DNA of 6,220 nucleotides from DATKXO01 sp035528995. Lineage in GTDB: Bacteria; Planctomycetota; Phycisphaerae; UBA1845. The position numbers and the translations under genes are program-made. Shown here piece after piece: positions 5,630 through 6,220 of this stretch. Every line of letters starts with the position of its first letter. The first letter of the stretch is position 1. Under the pieces are notes generated by a model. The model searched no databases and was not told the DNA's origin. It was given only the letters and a program-made list of their open reading frames with translations. The DNA lies in assembly GCA_035528995.1 (NCBI GenBank), contig DATKXO010000339.1, forward strand, positions 1-6,220, in the 5' to 3' direction.

Positions 5630-6220
5630 ATGAGTCGCGAAGGCCGGGCCCTGGACAACCCGATCAACTGGTCCTTCGGCGTCGGACGCCTCTTCGGCAT
5701 CCGCCTCCGGGTCCACCTGTTCTTCCTGCTGGGCGCCGTCTATCTGGTTGTCCAGGCCGCGGGCGACGACGGGCCGGGCGTTGTCCACGGCCTCGGCTGG
5801 TTCGCGATCCTCTTCTTCATGGTCCTGCTCCACGAATTCGGACATTGCTTCGCGGCACGCGCCGTCGGCGGGCACGCCGATGAAATCCTCATGTGGCCGC
5901 TGGGCGGGTTGGCCTCGGTCGATGTTCCCCACACGCCCCGAGCGAACTTCATCACTACGGCCGCCGGGCCCGCCGTCAACCTGGTCATCTGTCTCCTGGC
6001 GGCCGCCGCGCTCATCGTCATGACAGGCAGCGGATGGGCCGTTCCCTGGAACCCGTTCCTCTTCACCGTCACCCACGTTCCCATCACGTCAGAGTTGCAG
6101 TGGTGGCTGGTGGTCACGTTCGCCTTGAGCTACATGTTGTTGCTGTTCAACCTGGCCCCGGTTTTCCCCTTCGACGGCGGGCGCATGTTCCAATGCCTGG
6201 TTTGGCCGGCGAAAGGATTC
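5630..6220 (+). CDS. Site-2 metalloprotease, SpoIVFB-like M50 family (N-terminal part, cut by window edge)
   Basis: An open frame of 197 codons runs from ATG 5630 off the right edge. It is a polytopic M50 zinc protease: the N-terminal stretch WSFGVGRLFGIRLRVHLFF is typical of the SpoIVFB/Rv-type group, the zinc motif HEFGH is at 68-72, PLGGLA follows at 90-95, AAGPAVNL at 111-118, and NLAPVFPFDGGR at 174-185 carries the third zinc ligand Asp182. It has no PDZ insertion between the two halves of the active site, unlike the RseP protein on the other strand, so the two belong to different site-2 subgroups. Members of this group often have CBS domains after the membrane core, but that part lies outside the window. 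GGGA about ten bases before the ATG is a modest ribosome site. Only 40 bases and no terminator separate it from the rhomboid gene, so it is probably the third gene of the operon. The substrate is unknown. Confidence 0.93.
   Translation, partial: MSREGRALDNPINWSFGVGRLFGIRLRVHLFFLLGAVYLVVQAAGDDGPGVVHGLGWFAILFFMVLLHEFGHCFAARAVGGHADEILMWPLGGLASVDVPHTPRANFITTAAGPAVNLVICLLAAAALIVMTGSGWAVPWNPFLFTVTHVPITSELQWWLVVTFALSYMLLLFNLAPVFPFDGGRMFQCLVWPAKGF

Noticed and set aside
5525..6076. A 183-codon minus-strand open frame opposite the second site-2 protease
   Set aside because: It is an acidic low-complexity shadow of the plus-strand frame, which carries HEFGH and FDGGR.

Overview
This is a GC-rich bacterial chromosome segment with housekeeping-type genes and no sign of a mobile element, CRISPR array or RNA gene. 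Two gene groups diverge from a short control region at about 3944-4150. The presence of dxr (MEP isoprenoid pathway), a long RseP-type protease and Shine-Dalgarno-led starts points to a GC-rich Gram-negative-like bacterium. The over-long, multi-PDZ RseP and the overall protein style make me think of Planctomycetes/Phycisphaerae. That is inference only: no rRNA or unambiguous marker is present.

Left half, minus strand, reading right to left. dxr (1-deoxy-D-xylulose-5-phosphate reductoisomerase) starts at 3943. Its end overlaps by 16 bases the start of a 759-residue RseP-family site-2 metalloprotease (2807-528) that carries about five PDZ-like repeats instead of the usual one or two. After a 388-base gap comes the first 46 codons of a secreted protein with a clear signal peptide, cut by the window edge.

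Centre. The dxr/Nudix intergenic region holds two face-to-face sigma70-like promoters: TTGTCC-17-TATTAT leftwards and TTGCCC-17-TATAAT rightwards. A nested, imperfect inverted repeat at 4037-4100 lies between and across them.

Right half, plus strand. A Nudix hydrolase of the ADP-ribose pyrophosphatase type overlaps by four bases (ATGA) a rhomboid intramembrane serine protease with intact catalytic residues. Forty bases further on, a second and quite different site-2 metalloprotease (SpoIVFB-like, HEFGH and FDGGR motifs) begins and runs off the right edge.

The window therefore encodes three intramembrane proteases of two catalytic classes in about 5.7 kb, beside an isoprenoid-precursor enzyme and a nucleotide-sugar housecleaning enzyme. 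The dxr-rseP pairing is a known conserved neighbourhood tied to envelope biogenesis. The grouping of the rhomboid and the second site-2 protease on the other side is less standard, and is the main point of biological interest together with the PDZ expansion and the palindromic control region.
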